From NCBI RefSeq assembly GCF_009846525.1, contig NZ_CP024621.1, forward strand, positions 3,038,001 to 3,102,000: DNA of 64,000 nt. The letters are read 5' to 3'. Positions 1 to 8,221 of the stretch are shown here, piece by piece. The notes beneath the pieces were generated by a model. The model saw only the letters and a list, made by a program, of their open reading frames with translations. It was not told the origin of the DNA and did not search any database. Each line of letters begins with the position of its first letter. The first letter of the stretch is position 1. A program made the translations under genes and the position numbers. The DNA is from Halomonas meridiana (lineage in GTDB: Bacteria > Pseudomonadota > Gammaproteobacteria > Pseudomonadales > Halomonadaceae).

Positions 1-452
1 TCGGTATCGATCTGCCAGTCAGTGGCGTTGTCGTGTATCCAGGCCATCGCCTGCTGGAGATCGTGTAGCTGCGCGGGGAAACGATAGTCAGGGGCAAAGC
101 GGTGTTCGATATTCACCGTGACGTATCCCTGGGCCGCCAACTGCGCCGCGATGCCTTCCATATCCTCCGGCCCTCGATTACGCCACCCCCCACCGTGTAC
201 CACGAGCGCCGCAGGACGACGTGCGTCGCCTGACGTCTCGGGGAGCAGCACCTGGGCACGTAAGGTTTCGGGCCACGTCTCAGGCGTGTAGGGCTGAGGA
301 GCCAGGCGGCTAAACGGCTGGGGGGCGCGCAGCGTGCCCTGCTCGATGGCAGGCTCCCCTTGGCTGACTTGATGCGTGGCACCGCAGCCGCTTAACCACA
401 CGGCTAGCGCGCTGACACTCACGATTCGGCGTAGACCACGAATATCTGGCAT
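1..452 (-). CDS. Alpha/beta hydrolase (esterase-like) lipoprotein, cut by the window edge
   Basis: No stop codon is met before the left edge, so only the first 150 or so residues are present. The start at 452 follows a strong AAGGAG ribosome site. The N-terminus is a lipoprotein signal peptide with a lipobox-like LSGC at about residues 21-24, so the protein is probably anchored to a membrane on the periplasmic side. Around residue 88 there is an HGGGW motif, the oxyanion-hole signature of the esterase/lipase (HSL-like, BD-FAE-like) group. The nucleophile serine and the rest of the triad must lie outside the window. The substrate cannot be told. Family call is fairly secure. Confidence 0.72.
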   Translation of the reverse strand, partial: MPDIRGLRRIVSVSALAVWLSGCGATHQVSQGEPAIEQGTLRAPQPFSRLAPQPYTPETWPETLRAQVLLPETSGDARRPAALVVHGGGWRNRGPEDMEGIAAQLAAQGYVTVNIEHRFAPDYRFPAQLHDLQQAMAWIHDNATDWQIDT

Positions 453-553
453 GCGTCTCTCCTTCTGACCAACGGTAGTGGCGTTTCCCCTCACCGCTCA
501 ACCGCCCCGTGCTCTATCTTGTCGTTTCGTCTCGTCTGAGAAGGTCACGGTTG

Positions 554-570
554 TTGCACACTTTGTGCAA
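554..570. promoter_or_regulatory. Inverted repeat upstream of the Spy-like gene
   Basis: TTGCAC and GTGCAA arms separated by ACTTT lie about 70 bp before the start at 639 and about 100 bp before the divergent esterase start at 452. The symmetry suggests a dimeric regulator site in the shared promoter region. The regulator is unknown. Confidence 0.35.
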
Positions 571-638
571 ACGTTTTACACCAAGCCCATGAATACTGAC
601 ATCGTCAAATTACCATGTATTCACCGATGAGGTATGCC

Positions 639-1061
639 ATGAAGATGTCACTTCGCCAACTGTTCGCGCCCGCTCTGCTGGCCGTCGCCCTGACACCGTT
701 AGCCTTCACCGCACAAGCGGATCACCACGATGGCCAAGGCATGGATCGTGAGGCCATGAAAGAGCGCATGGAAGAGCGCCGCCAGGAAGTTTACCAGCGC
801 GCTGAACTGAGCGAGGAGCAGCAAGCAGCCCTCAATGAGGCCCACGCCGAGCATCGTGAGGCCGTCCTGGCACTGCGTGAAGAGCATCAAGCCCGTGTCG
901 CCGAGATCCTCTCCGACGAAGAGCAGCAGGCGCTGCGTGATGCCATGCACGACATGCACGCTGAGTACCGCCAGGAGCGTGGTCATAGTGGCCACGGCAA
1001 ACGCGGTCACCATGACGATTCCACCCACGACATGGACACCGAAGAGGCTGCTGCCGAGTAA
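639..1061 (+). CDS. Spy/CpxP-like periplasmic protein, His-rich C-terminus
   Basis: A 140-residue exported helical protein. The start at 639 is preferred over 615 because a GAGG ribosome site sits six bases before it and a clean Sec signal peptide follows (cleavage after FTAQA). The mature chain is charged and helical. It holds two LTxxQ-like motifs, LSEEQ and LSDEEQ, typical of the Spy/CpxP/CnrX-like family of periplasmic chaperones and metal or stress sensors. The C-terminus is rich in His and Asp (HSGHGKRGHHDD), which could bind metal; that is inference. The gene stands alone between its own promoter region and a strong terminator. Confidence 0.68.
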   Translation: MKMSLRQLFAPALLAVALTPLAFTAQADHHDGQGMDREAMKERMEERRQEVYQRAELSEEQQAALNEAHAEHREAVLALREEHQARVAEILSDEEQQALRDAMHDMHAEYRQERGHSGHGKRGHHDDSTHDMDTEEAAAE

Positions 1062-1090
1062 GCGTTTATTTAGCGTCAAACACGCTCTCC

Positions 1091-1119
1091 GCGCCCAGCT
1101 TAGCTGGGCGCGTTTGTTT
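1091..1119 (+). terminator. Rho-independent terminator after the Spy-like gene
   Basis: A GC-rich hairpin (GCGCCCAGCT pairing with AGCTGGGCGC) followed by GTTTGTTT, about 30 bp after the stop codon. Confidence 0.8.
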
Positions 1120-1224
1120 CTATACTCCTCCCGCAGCCCCTTGCGCGCCCTGTCTCATGCGCTTCCACCCTGGCTGGCCTGCTTGGCGCTCGACTTGAAG
1201 TGAACGCCTAAAGCGCGTATTTTA

Positions 1225-1242
1225 TTTGAACGTTCATTCAAA
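1225..1242. promoter_or_regulatory. BetI-like operator candidate upstream of betT
   Basis: TTTGAACGTTCATTCAAA contains a perfect ten-base palindrome (TGAACGTTCA) and outer arms TTTGAA/TTCAAA. It lies about 50 bp before the betT start. TetR-family BetI repressors of choline genes use sites with TTGAA/TTCAA half-sites, so a choline-responsive operator is plausible. No betI gene is in the window. Confidence 0.42.
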
Positions 1243-1288
1243 AATAACGTGTTTCTCATCTTTGTCTTAACAACAGGAGTCCGCCTCC

Positions 1289-3328
1289 ATGGCGAAAGAC
1301 AACCCCGTCCTCCCCTCACGAGACCGCTTGAACCCCGTGGTTTTCCACGGCAGCGTCGCCGGTATTCTCGTGTTCTTGATCATGACGATGCTGTTCACCG
1401 AGCAAGCAGGCGCTTTCTTCGATGCAGGCCTTGCCTGGGTGAGCAAAACGTTTGGCTGGTACTACATGCTGGCGATTGTGGCGTATCTGGTGTTCGTGGT
1501 GATCATCGGCATGTCCCGTTACGGCAGCATCCGCCTTGGCCCCGACCACTCACGGCCTGAGTTCTCGCTACTCTCCTGGTCGGCCATGCTGTTTGCCGCA
1601 GGCATTGGCATTGACCTTTTGTTTTTCAGCGTTGCCGAGCCGGTTGCCCACTATTTGGCACCGCCGGATCTAACTCCTGAAAGCCAAGAGGCCATGCGCA
1701 ACGCCGTGGTACAAACCTACCTGCACTGGGGGCTCTCCGGTTGGGGTCTGTACGTGCTGATGGGCATGGCCCTGGCCTACTTCAGCTACCGTCACCGTTT
1801 GCCGCTGGCGATTCGCAGCGCGCTCTATCCGCTGCTGGGCAAGCGCATTCACGGCCCGATTGGCAACGCCGTCGATATCACTGCCGTCATTTCGACCGTG
1901 TTCGGTATTGCCACCAGCTTGGGCATTGGCGTGATTCAGCTCAACTACGGCCTAAACTACATGTTCGACGTGCCGGAAACGCTGACGGTGCAGGTCATTT
2001 TGATCGTGCTGGTGGTCGTACTCGCCACGATCTCGGTAGTCACCGGCGTCGAGAAAGGCATTCGTCGCCTCTCCGAGTTCAACATGCTGTTGGCCCTGGC
2101 GCTGATGCTGTTCGTGCTCTTTTCCGGCGACACCCTGGTGCTGCTGGATAAGGTGGTCAACAACGCGGGCGACTATCTCTCTGGCTTCGTGGCTGCCAGC
2201 TTCGACACCTACGCCTTTGCCGATGAAGGCGCCCAAGAGTGGAAAATGTGGTGGACCATCTTCTTCTGGGGCTGGTGGATCGCCTGGACGCCTTTCGTAG
2301 GCCTGTTCCTGGCGCGTATCTCTCGCGGTCGTACCATTCGTCAGTTCGTGGCCGGTGCGCTGTTCATTCCGCTGTCGTTCATGATGGTGTGGATGTCCAT
2401 TTTCGGTAACAGCGGTATCGAGCTGGTCGCCAACCAGGGCGTTGTCGAGCTGGGCGAACAGGCGCTGAACTCACCGCAAACCACGCTGTATACGCTGCTT
2501 GAGTACTACCCCTATGTGGGCATTACCGCCGCCGTCGTGACCGTGTTGGGTATCGTCTTCTTCATTACTTCGGCGGATTCGGGTGCGCTGGTATTGGCCA
2601 ACTTCACCTCGATCTTAAGCGACGTGAACCACGATGCGCCGGTGAAGCTGCGCATCTTCTGGTCGGCCGTGATTGGCTTGATTACCGTGGCTCTGCTCAT
2701 GGCAGGCGGCTTAAACGCGCTACAAAGCGCAGTCGTGATTACGGCGCTGCCCTTCTCGGTGGTGATCTTTGCCATCATGGTGGGCACCTATAAAGCGCTG
2801 AAGCTGGAAGGCAGCAAAGCCGACGCACGCCGCATGATTGCGGGCGGTGCCCCGGGCGGCGACTGGCGGGAGCGTTTGGATCGCGCGCTGGACACCTCCA
2901 ACCGTGCCGGTGCCGCGGCGACCATTCAGCACTCGATTCGCCCCGCGATGACACAGTTTGCCCAGGAGCTGGAGAGCCGTGGTCAGGCCGCTAACGTCAC
3001 CGAAGAGCAGGTCGAGGGGGAGTCGCTGCCCACGCTGACCCTTCAGGTCGACTTTGGTGACGCGACGAGCTTTGTTTACCAGGTTTGCCCGCACCGCATG
3101 CGGACACCGAGCTTCATCCCGGCAGACGATGACTTCTACGTGCGTCTGGATGTGTACCTTGCCGAAGGCGGTCAGGAGAAAGACCTCAATGGCTACACTC
3201 GGGGTCAGGTGATTGGGGATTTGGTGGCCGAGTACGAGCGCCACTTGCACTTCCTCACCCTGGCAGGTGGCCACGTACAGGCCATGCCGGGCACCATTGG
3301 CGAACCGCCAGAGGATGCTCAGCTGTAA
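1289..3328 (+). CDS. betT: BCCT-family choline transporter BetT
   Basis: Inner-membrane carrier for choline uptake, feeding glycine betaine synthesis under osmotic stress. The 679-residue chain has the same length and strong similarity as recalled to E. coli BetT (677 aa), including FHGSVAGI-type N-terminus, the LSWSAMLFAAGIGIDLLFFS segment and the BCCT signature FWGWWIAWTPFVGLF followed by ARISRGRTIR. About twelve membrane segments occupy residues 20-510. A hydrophilic C-terminal domain of roughly 170 residues follows, a trait of BetT proteins whose activity responds to osmolarity. A CAGGAG ribosome site supports the start. Monocistronic, with a palindromic operator upstream and a terminator downstream. 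betA, betB and betI are absent here. Confidence 0.9.
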   Translation: MAKDNPVLPSRDRLNPVVFHGSVAGILVFLIMTMLFTEQAGAFFDAGLAWVSKTFGWYYMLAIVAYLVFVVIIGMSRYGSIRLGPDHSRPEFSLLSWSAMLFAAGIGIDLLFFSVAEPVAHYLAPPDLTPESQEAMRNAVVQTYLHWGLSGWGLYVLMGMALAYFSYRHRLPLAIRSALYPLLGKRIHGPIGNAVDITAVISTVFGIATSLGIGVIQLNYGLNYMFDVPETLTVQVILIVLVVVLATISVVTGVEKGIRRLSEFNMLLALALMLFVLFSGDTLVLLDKVVNNAGDYLSGFVAASFDTYAFADEGAQEWKMWWTIFFWGWWIAWTPFVGLFLARISRGRTIRQFVAGALFIPLSFMMVWMSIFGNSGIELVANQGVVELGEQALNSPQTTLYTLLEYYPYVGITAAVVTVLGIVFFITSADSGALVLANFTSILSDVNHDAPVKLRIFWSAVIGLITVALLMAGGLNALQSAVVITALPFSVVIFAIMVGTYKALKLEGSKADARRMIAGGAPGGDWRERLDRALDTSNRAGAAATIQHSIRPAMTQFAQELESRGQAANVTEEQVEGESLPTLTLQVDFGDATSFVYQVCPHRMRTPSFIPADDDFYVRLDVYLAEGGQEKDLNGYTRGQVIGDLVAEYERHLHFLTLAGGHVQAMPGTIGEPPEDAQL

Positions 3329-3346
3329 CGGCACTCGCCCAATAAG

Positions 3347-3376
3347 AAACCCCGGTCTATTGACCGGGGTTTTTTG
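3347..3376 (+). terminator. Terminator between betT and the convergent aldehyde dehydrogenase gene
   Basis: AACCCCGGTC and GACCGGGGTT form a perfect stem with loop TATT, followed by six T on the plus strand and with A residues on the left arm, so it may act in both directions. Confidence 0.88.
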
Positions 3377-3397
3377 TGCTTGCCGTACTCGCGCGCT

Positions 3398-4918
3398 TTA
3401 GAAGAAGCCCAGCGGGTTGATATCGTAGCTCACCAGCAGATTCTTGGTTTGCTGGTAGTGCTCGAGTGCCATCTTGTGGGTTTCACGACCCACGCCCGAC
3501 TTCTTGTAGCCGCCGAAAGCAGCGTGGGCGGGGTACTGGTGGTAGCAGTTGGTCCAGACGCGGCCCGCTTGAATGCCACGGCCCATGCGGAAGGCCACGT
3601 TAATATCGCGGCTCCACACACCCGCTCCCAAGCCAAACTCGGTATCGTTGGCAATCGCCAGCGCTTCCTCTTCGTCCTTGAAGGTCGTCACCGCGACCAC
3701 CGGACCAAAAATCTCCTCCTGGAAGACACGCATCTGGTTGGTGCCTTTCAACAACGTTGGCTGAATGTAGTAACCGCTGTTGATGCTGTCATCCAGCGTC
3801 TCTTTGTTACCGCCGGTGAGGAACTCGGCGCCCTCGTCCCTGGCGATATCCATGTACGACATGATCTTGTCGAACTGCTCTTGGGATGCCTGAGCGCCCA
3901 CCTGAACGTCGGTATCCAGCGGGTTACCCCGTTTGATGGTTTTGGTGCGCTCGATGACTTTCGCCATGAACTCGTCGTACATGCTCTCTTGAATCAGCGC
4001 CCGCGACGGGCAGGTGCACACTTCCCCTTGGTTGAAGAAGGCCAGCACCAGCCCTTCTACTGCTTTGTCGATGAACGTCGGCTCGGCGTTCATGATGTCG
4101 GCAAAGTAGATATTAGGGGACTTACCGCCCAGCTCGACGGTAGAGGGAATGATGTTCTCTGCCGCACACTTCAGAATATGCGAGCCCACCGGCGTCGAAC
4201 CGGTAAATGCGATCTTGGCGATGCGCTTGCTGGTCGCCAGCGCCTGACCGGCTTCCGCGCCAAAACCGTTGACGATATTGAGTACGCCCGGCGGCAGCAG
4301 GTCGCCAATCAACTCGGCTACTTTCAAAATGGAAGCAGGGGTCTGCTCGGCGGGCTTGAGAACGACGCAGTTACCTGCCGCCAGCGCCGGACCTAGCTTC
4401 CACGCTGCCATCAAAATCGGGAAGTTCCAAGGGATGATTTGCCCCACCACGCCCAGCGGCTCGTGGAAGTGATACGCCACGGTGTTGGCATCGATATCGG
4501 CGGCGGTGCCCTCCTGGGAGCGCAGGCAGCCCGCGAAGTAGCGGAAGTGGTCGACGGCTAGCGGGATGTCCGCATTGAGGGTTTCACGCACCGCTTTGCC
4601 GTTATCCCACGTTTCGGCCACGGCCAGCATTTCGAGGTTTTGCTCGATGCGATCGGCGATTTTGAGCAGAATGTTACTGCGCTCTTGTACCGAGGTCTTG
4701 CCCCACGCCGGAGCGGCTTTATGGGCAGCGTCTAACGCTTTTTCGATATCTTCAGCGCTAGAGCGGGGAATTTCACAGAACACTTTGCCGTTCACTGGGC
4801 TAATATTGTCGAAGTACTGACCGTTCACCGGGGGGACGAATTCACCGCCGATGTAGTTGCCATAGCGCTTTTCGAACGACACAACAGAGCCCGCTTCACC
4901 TGGGTTGGCGTAGATCAT
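3398..4918 (-). CDS. NAD-dependent aldehyde dehydrogenase, ExaC/AldB type
   Basis: Oxidises acetaldehyde or a similar short aldehyde to the acid in the cytosol. Starting at 4918 gives 506 residues, the usual size of ExaC/AldB; an AGGAG site precedes this ATG, so a longer reading from 5017 is not used. Visible motifs are PWNFPIL in the cofactor region (about 163-169), the general base in VELGGKSPN (Glu262) and the catalytic Cys301 in NQGEVCTCP. The gene is divergent from an ErdR/AgmR-like response regulator, a relative of the regulators of ethanol oxidation in Pseudomonas. That context favours acetaldehyde over betaine aldehyde as substrate despite the neighbouring betT. Confidence 0.85.
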   Translation of the reverse strand: MIYANPGEAGSVVSFEKRYGNYIGGEFVPPVNGQYFDNISPVNGKVFCEIPRSSAEDIEKALDAAHKAAPAWGKTSVQERSNILLKIADRIEQNLEMLAVAETWDNGKAVRETLNADIPLAVDHFRYFAGCLRSQEGTAADIDANTVAYHFHEPLGVVGQIIPWNFPILMAAWKLGPALAAGNCVVLKPAEQTPASILKVAELIGDLLPPGVLNIVNGFGAEAGQALATSKRIAKIAFTGSTPVGSHILKCAAENIIPSTVELGGKSPNIYFADIMNAEPTFIDKAVEGLVLAFFNQGEVCTCPSRALIQESMYDEFMAKVIERTKTIKRGNPLDTDVQVGAQASQEQFDKIMSYMDIARDEGAEFLTGGNKETLDDSINSGYYIQPTLLKGTNQMRVFQEEIFGPVVAVTTFKDEEEALAIANDTEFGLGAGVWSRDINVAFRMGRGIQAGRVWTNCYHQYPAHAAFGGYKKSGVGRETHKMALEHYQQTKNLLVSYDINPLGFF

Positions 4919-5035
4919 GGTACTGCTCCTGAGTATTATGATTATTAAAAGGTGCCTACCCAGTGTTGGCCACTCACGCCATTCACGATATAGCCCGATG
5001 GCAGGACGCACCCTCATTCCTTGGTAGGAGACGCC

Positions 5036-5716
5036 ATGTACTCGCTGTTAGTGGCAGATGACCATCCGCTGTTCCGCGATGCGCTGCACACGGTAATTCG
5101 CAGCGGCTTCACCGATACGGAGCTGGTCGAAGCCGACAGCCTTGCCGCGGCCATCGCACGTATCGAAGCGCAAGAGGGGCTGGACCTGCTGTTGCTCGAT
5201 TTGAGCCTGCCGGATGCCGACGGGCTAGAGGGGCTGAAAGCGCTTCGCGAGACGTTTCCCTGGCTGCCGGTCGCCATCGTTTCTGCCCATCAGGAGCGCC
5301 AGCTCGTGCTCGATGCCATTACGCTAGGGGCAGTGGGCTATATCCCAAAATCGACGCCACGGGAGCAGCTGCTTGCCGCTCTGCAGCAAATCCTCCAAGG
5401 GCAGCTCTATTTGCCCGCCGAGATCATGCGCCGCCCTCCTCCCAGGCCTCCTTCGGCGCCCGGCGCGACACACTCGGACGACCGCCAGAGTCGCTTACCT
5501 CGGCTGACCGACAAACAGTTGGATGTGTTGAGCTGCATGAGCCAGGGCATGTCGAACAAGCAGATTGCCCGAGAACTTGCCATCGCTGAAACCACGGTCA
5601 AAACCCATGTATCGGCGATTTTGCGTAAGCTCGGCGCGAGCAGCCGAGTGCACGCCATTGTCATGGCTGGCGAGGAAGATCTAAGCGGTTATCTTACGAA
5701 ACGTCCGGTGCGTTAA
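5036..5716 (+). CDS. LuxR-family response regulator, ErdR/AgmR-like
   Basis: Two-component transcription factor of 226 residues. The start at 5036 follows a GGTAGGAG ribosome site. The receiver domain occupies about residues 1-120 with phospho-acceptor Asp55 in [10 protein letters not shown] and Lys at about 107. A LuxR-type helix-turn-helix lies at about 165-215 ([22 protein letters not shown], then [15 protein letters not shown]). The sequence closely resembles ErdR of Pseudomonas, which controls ethanol and acetate metabolism. It is divergent from the aldehyde dehydrogenase gene, its likely target. The 3' end overlaps the convergent kinase gene by four bases, and the kinase may be its phosphodonor. 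Confidence 0.85.
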   Translation: MYSLLVADDHPLFRDALHTVIRSGFTDTELVEADSLAAAIARIEAQEGLDLLLLDLSLPDADGLEGLKALRETFPWLPVAIVSAHQERQLVLDAITLGAVGYIPKSTPREQLLAALQQILQGQLYLPAEIMRRPPPRPPSAPGATHSDDRQSRLPRLTDKQLDVLSCMSQGMSNKQIARELAIAETTVKTHVSAILRKLGASSRVHAIVMAGEEDLSGYLTKRPVR

Positions 5717-7086
5717 CGGCTCTCCAACAGCGTGCCCAGCAGCATTTTGAGGCGCAGCGGTTTGAGCGGTTTTAGCAGACAGTGGATCCCTGCTTCGCGG
5801 GTGGCACGCTTCACGGCGGCCTCATGGTTGGCAGTGATCACCACGGCGGCTAACCCAGGGTAGCGTCGACGCAGTCGAGCAGCGAGGTCGATGCCGTTCT
5901 CTCGATGGTCGCCGAGATGGTAATCCACCAATAGAACGGCGGGACGTTCACCGTCGCTAGCCGCTTCCAACGCGCTCACCGTCGCGGCCGCGCGTACCCG
6001 GCATCCCCAGCTGCCCAGGAGCGCCTGCATGCCTTCGGTAATGGCCGGATCATCGTCCACCACCCACACGACGCACCCTTGCAAGGGATCGTCATCCCAC
6101 TCGATGGACGTTCGCGACGGGACGGCGCTGTCCTCGCCGATGTCGGCATAGGGCACCAAAATGGAGAACAGAGAGCCGTGGCCCAGTCGAGAGGCCAACC
6201 GAACGGGGTGGCCCAGCATCGTGCTAATGCGATCCACGATGGCCAACCCCAACCCCAACCCGCGACTCTGGTTCGCCTGCGGCTGGCTGGCGCGGCGAAA
6301 CTCCAAAAAAATCGCCTGACGCTGCGGTTCGGGGATACCCGGGCCGGTATCCCCAACCATGATCTCCAATCCGTCGGGGCGGCGGCGGCAACCTAACAGC
6401 AAGTGGCCATGTTCGGTGTAGCGCACCGCATTGCTGAGAAAATTACGCACAACCCGAGCCAGCAGCGCCAAGTCGGATTCCACCCACACCAGGGAGGGGA
6501 CGTAGTGCAGGCTGAGCCCGCGAACCCCGGCCACTTGGCGGTACTCCTCAGCCAACGCATCCAGCAGCGTGTTGACGGCAAAGGGCGCTTTATCGGCGTG
6601 GAGCACTCCGGCGTCAAGACGGGAGATGTCCACCAGCGTTCCCAGCAGCCCTTCGACATCCTTCAGCGACCGGCCAATATGGCCGACCAGTGCTTGGGAC
6701 GCTGTCGGCAGTGCATGGGCTTCCAGGGCGCTGGCGAACAGTCGAGCGGCGTTGAGCGGCTGAAGCAGATCATGACTGACTGCGGCCAGGAATTTGGTTT
6801 TCGACTCATTGGCCGCTTGGGCGTCGGCATGAGCGGCCAACAGCCGAGCGTTGACCTGACTCAACTCATCCAGCGTGCGGTGCAGCGCGTCGGTGCGCTC
6901 GCGCACCTGCTCGGCGAGCAGAACGGAGCGTTCGAACGCGGCGTAGGGCGCGCCGTTGGGAGCACCGCCAGCCTCCACCCGCTCCATGAGCGCCGTACAC
7001 ACGCTGCGCAAGCGCCGATTCTCTTCGCGCAGGGCTGCCACATCGTCGTCCCGTGGCGACGAATCAGAGAGCTGGAAGAGTGCCAA
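5713..7086 (-). CDS. Cytoplasmic hybrid histidine kinase, NahK/ErcS'-like
   Basis: 457 residues without membrane segments. Order: N-terminal coiled coil (about 15-95), HisKA with phospho-His105 in FLAAVSHDLLQPLN, HATPase with N-box NFLSNAVRYT (about 215) and G-box DTGPGIP, then a C-terminal receiver with Asp388 in LLVDYHLGDH. The HDLLQPLNAAR form of the H-box is typical of the NahK/ErcS' group in Pseudomonas, which pairs with a NosP-type FIST protein. The preceding gene here is exactly such a FIST protein, with a 23-base overlap. The start is a TTG after a GGGGGTGG ribosome site; no ATG occurs before residue 34. Convergent with the ErdR-like gene. Confidence 0.8.
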   Translation of the reverse strand: MALFQLSDSSPRDDDVAALREENRRLRSVCTALMERVEAGGAPNGAPYAAFERSVLLAEQVRERTDALHRTLDELSQVNARLLAAHADAQAANESKTKFLAAVSHDLLQPLNAARLFASALEAHALPTASQALVGHIGRSLKDVEGLLGTLVDISRLDAGVLHADKAPFAVNTLLDALAEEYRQVAGVRGLSLHYVPSLVWVESDLALLARVVRNFLSNAVRYTEHGHLLLGCRRRPDGLEIMVGDTGPGIPEPQRQAIFLEFRRASQPQANQSRGLGLGLAIVDRISTMLGHPVRLASRLGHGSLFSILVPYADIGEDSAVPSRTSIEWDDDPLQGCVVWVVDDDPAITEGMQALLGSWGCRVRAAATVSALEAASDGERPAVLLVDYHLGDHRENGIDLAARLRRRYPGLAAVVITANHEAAVKRATREAGIHCLLKPLKPLRLKMLLGTLLESR

Positions 7087-8221
7087 ACGCCACCCCCGTA
7101 AAGGTTTGGTTCACATGCATGCCATGGTGCTGCTCGCCGTAGGTATTGAAACCGACCACCCTCGCCCGACGCAGCAGCGCGGAGGCTTGGTCGAGTTGAT
7201 CCAGCGACTCCAGCGCCATGCGCCTTAAAAAGCAGTCGCAGCCAATGATGGCGGCAGGTTCGCCTAGACGGGCTTCTAGGCGCTGCAGCATACGGGCTAA
7301 ATCGTCCAGCAGCGGCGTGGGCTGCATAGCGGTGAGCACGATGCCGTTCTCGACCGCGCAGTAGAAGCTTAGACTGCCGTCGTCATTGACCCGCTGAATC
7401 GAGCGAACGTAGTGCTGGCCGCCCAAGTGCACCGCCAGCGGGTGTCGGGCGAAGACCGCCGGTGCCAACGCCTCGACCGGACAGCCCACCAGAGCAGCAT
7501 ACAATTCGGCGGCGGGTACACCGTTGAGTTCAAGGACGCGGCGACGCTCCTGGTCCGCCCCGGTGACCACCAGCTTATGCTCGAGCGGCTCAAGATGGTG
7601 GGTAGAGAAGACGTCAAACGGCAGCCGAGTATTCATCATGACGACCACCGCCGCTCGGGTATGAAAGCGCCCGTTGGCATACACATGGGTGTGGGTGAGA
7701 TGGTTATCGTCGCCTGCGGAACCTCCAAAGCTTGGAATACGCCCGAGTGCCGCATCCAGCGTTGCCAGTACCTGCTCCTCGCGGCTTGAAAGACCATCCA
7801 GCAGTGTCAGGGCAAAGCTGTGTTCGTTGACCAGAGCCACGGCTTGTCGACGGCAGCGCTCCAAGAGCGCATCGACCAGCGGCTGCGCGACGGGTAAATC
7901 GAAATGATCCAGGTCATCGATCAGCGCGGTTTCGACGGCAAAAAAGCGTCGATCGAAGGAGATGGCAACGATCGAACCACGGTCATAGCCATCGGGCGTT
8001 AGCTCGCCCGCCGTGGTGCAGCCGCTGACGGGCAGCTCACCAAATGCCTGACAGAGCGCATCAGCCAGCCGATCCAGCGGGTACTCAGCGCTGCAAAAAA
8101 ACAGCACGAAACCGGCGTGCTCATGACACAACTCGGCCGCCAGCGCATGGGCAGCCACCTGCGGGTCGGCCTCACGGCTCGCAGCCGCGATCAGGCCACG
8201 GTTAGTGAAGCTGGTGATCAC
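7064..8221 (-). CDS. FIST-domain sensory protein, NosP-like
   Basis: 385 residues from a GTG at 8221, which overlaps the end of the upstream kinase gene by 20 bases. An upstream reading from 8314 would lie inside that kinase and is not supported. The chain has the FIST N domain (about 25-215, including [15 protein letters not shown] and the SGCTTAGEL segment) and the FIST C domain (about 225-370). FIST proteins are cytosolic small-ligand sensors. The NosP members next to NahK-type kinases bind haem and nitric oxide and inhibit the kinase. The adjacent NahK-like gene makes the same role likely here; haem binding is inferred from context and not from residues. Confidence 0.78.
   Translation of the reverse strand: MITSFTNRGLIAAASREADPQVAAHALAAELCHEHAGFVLFFCSAEYPLDRLADALCQAFGELPVSGCTTAGELTPDGYDRGSIVAISFDRRFFAVETALIDDLDHFDLPVAQPLVDALLERCRRQAVALVNEHSFALTLLDGLSSREEQVLATLDAALGRIPSFGGSAGDDNHLTHTHVYANGRFHTRAAVVVMMNTRLPFDVFSTHHLEPLEHKLVVTGADQERRRVLELNGVPAAELYAALVGCPVEALAPAVFARHPLAVHLGGQHYVRSIQRVNDDGSLSFYCAVENGIVLTAMQPTPLLDDLARMLQRLEARLGEPAAIIGCDCFLRRMALESLDQLDQASALLRRARVVGFNTYGEQHHGMHVNQTFTGVAFGTLPAL

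Noticed and set aside
2720..3334. 204-codon open frame opposite the betT 3' end
   Set aside because: It lies antisense to the conserved C-terminal domain of BetT, has no ribosome site and no known domain.
3374..4396. Long open frame of 340 codons on the plus strand opposite the aldehyde dehydrogenase gene
   Set aside because: It is a shadow of a high-GC gene. The translation has no recognisable domain, and the opposite strand has full ALDH motifs.
4919..5017. N-terminal extension of the aldehyde dehydrogenase to 5017
   Set aside because: The extension has no family similarity, and the ATG at 4918 has an AGGAG site and gives the usual 506 residues.
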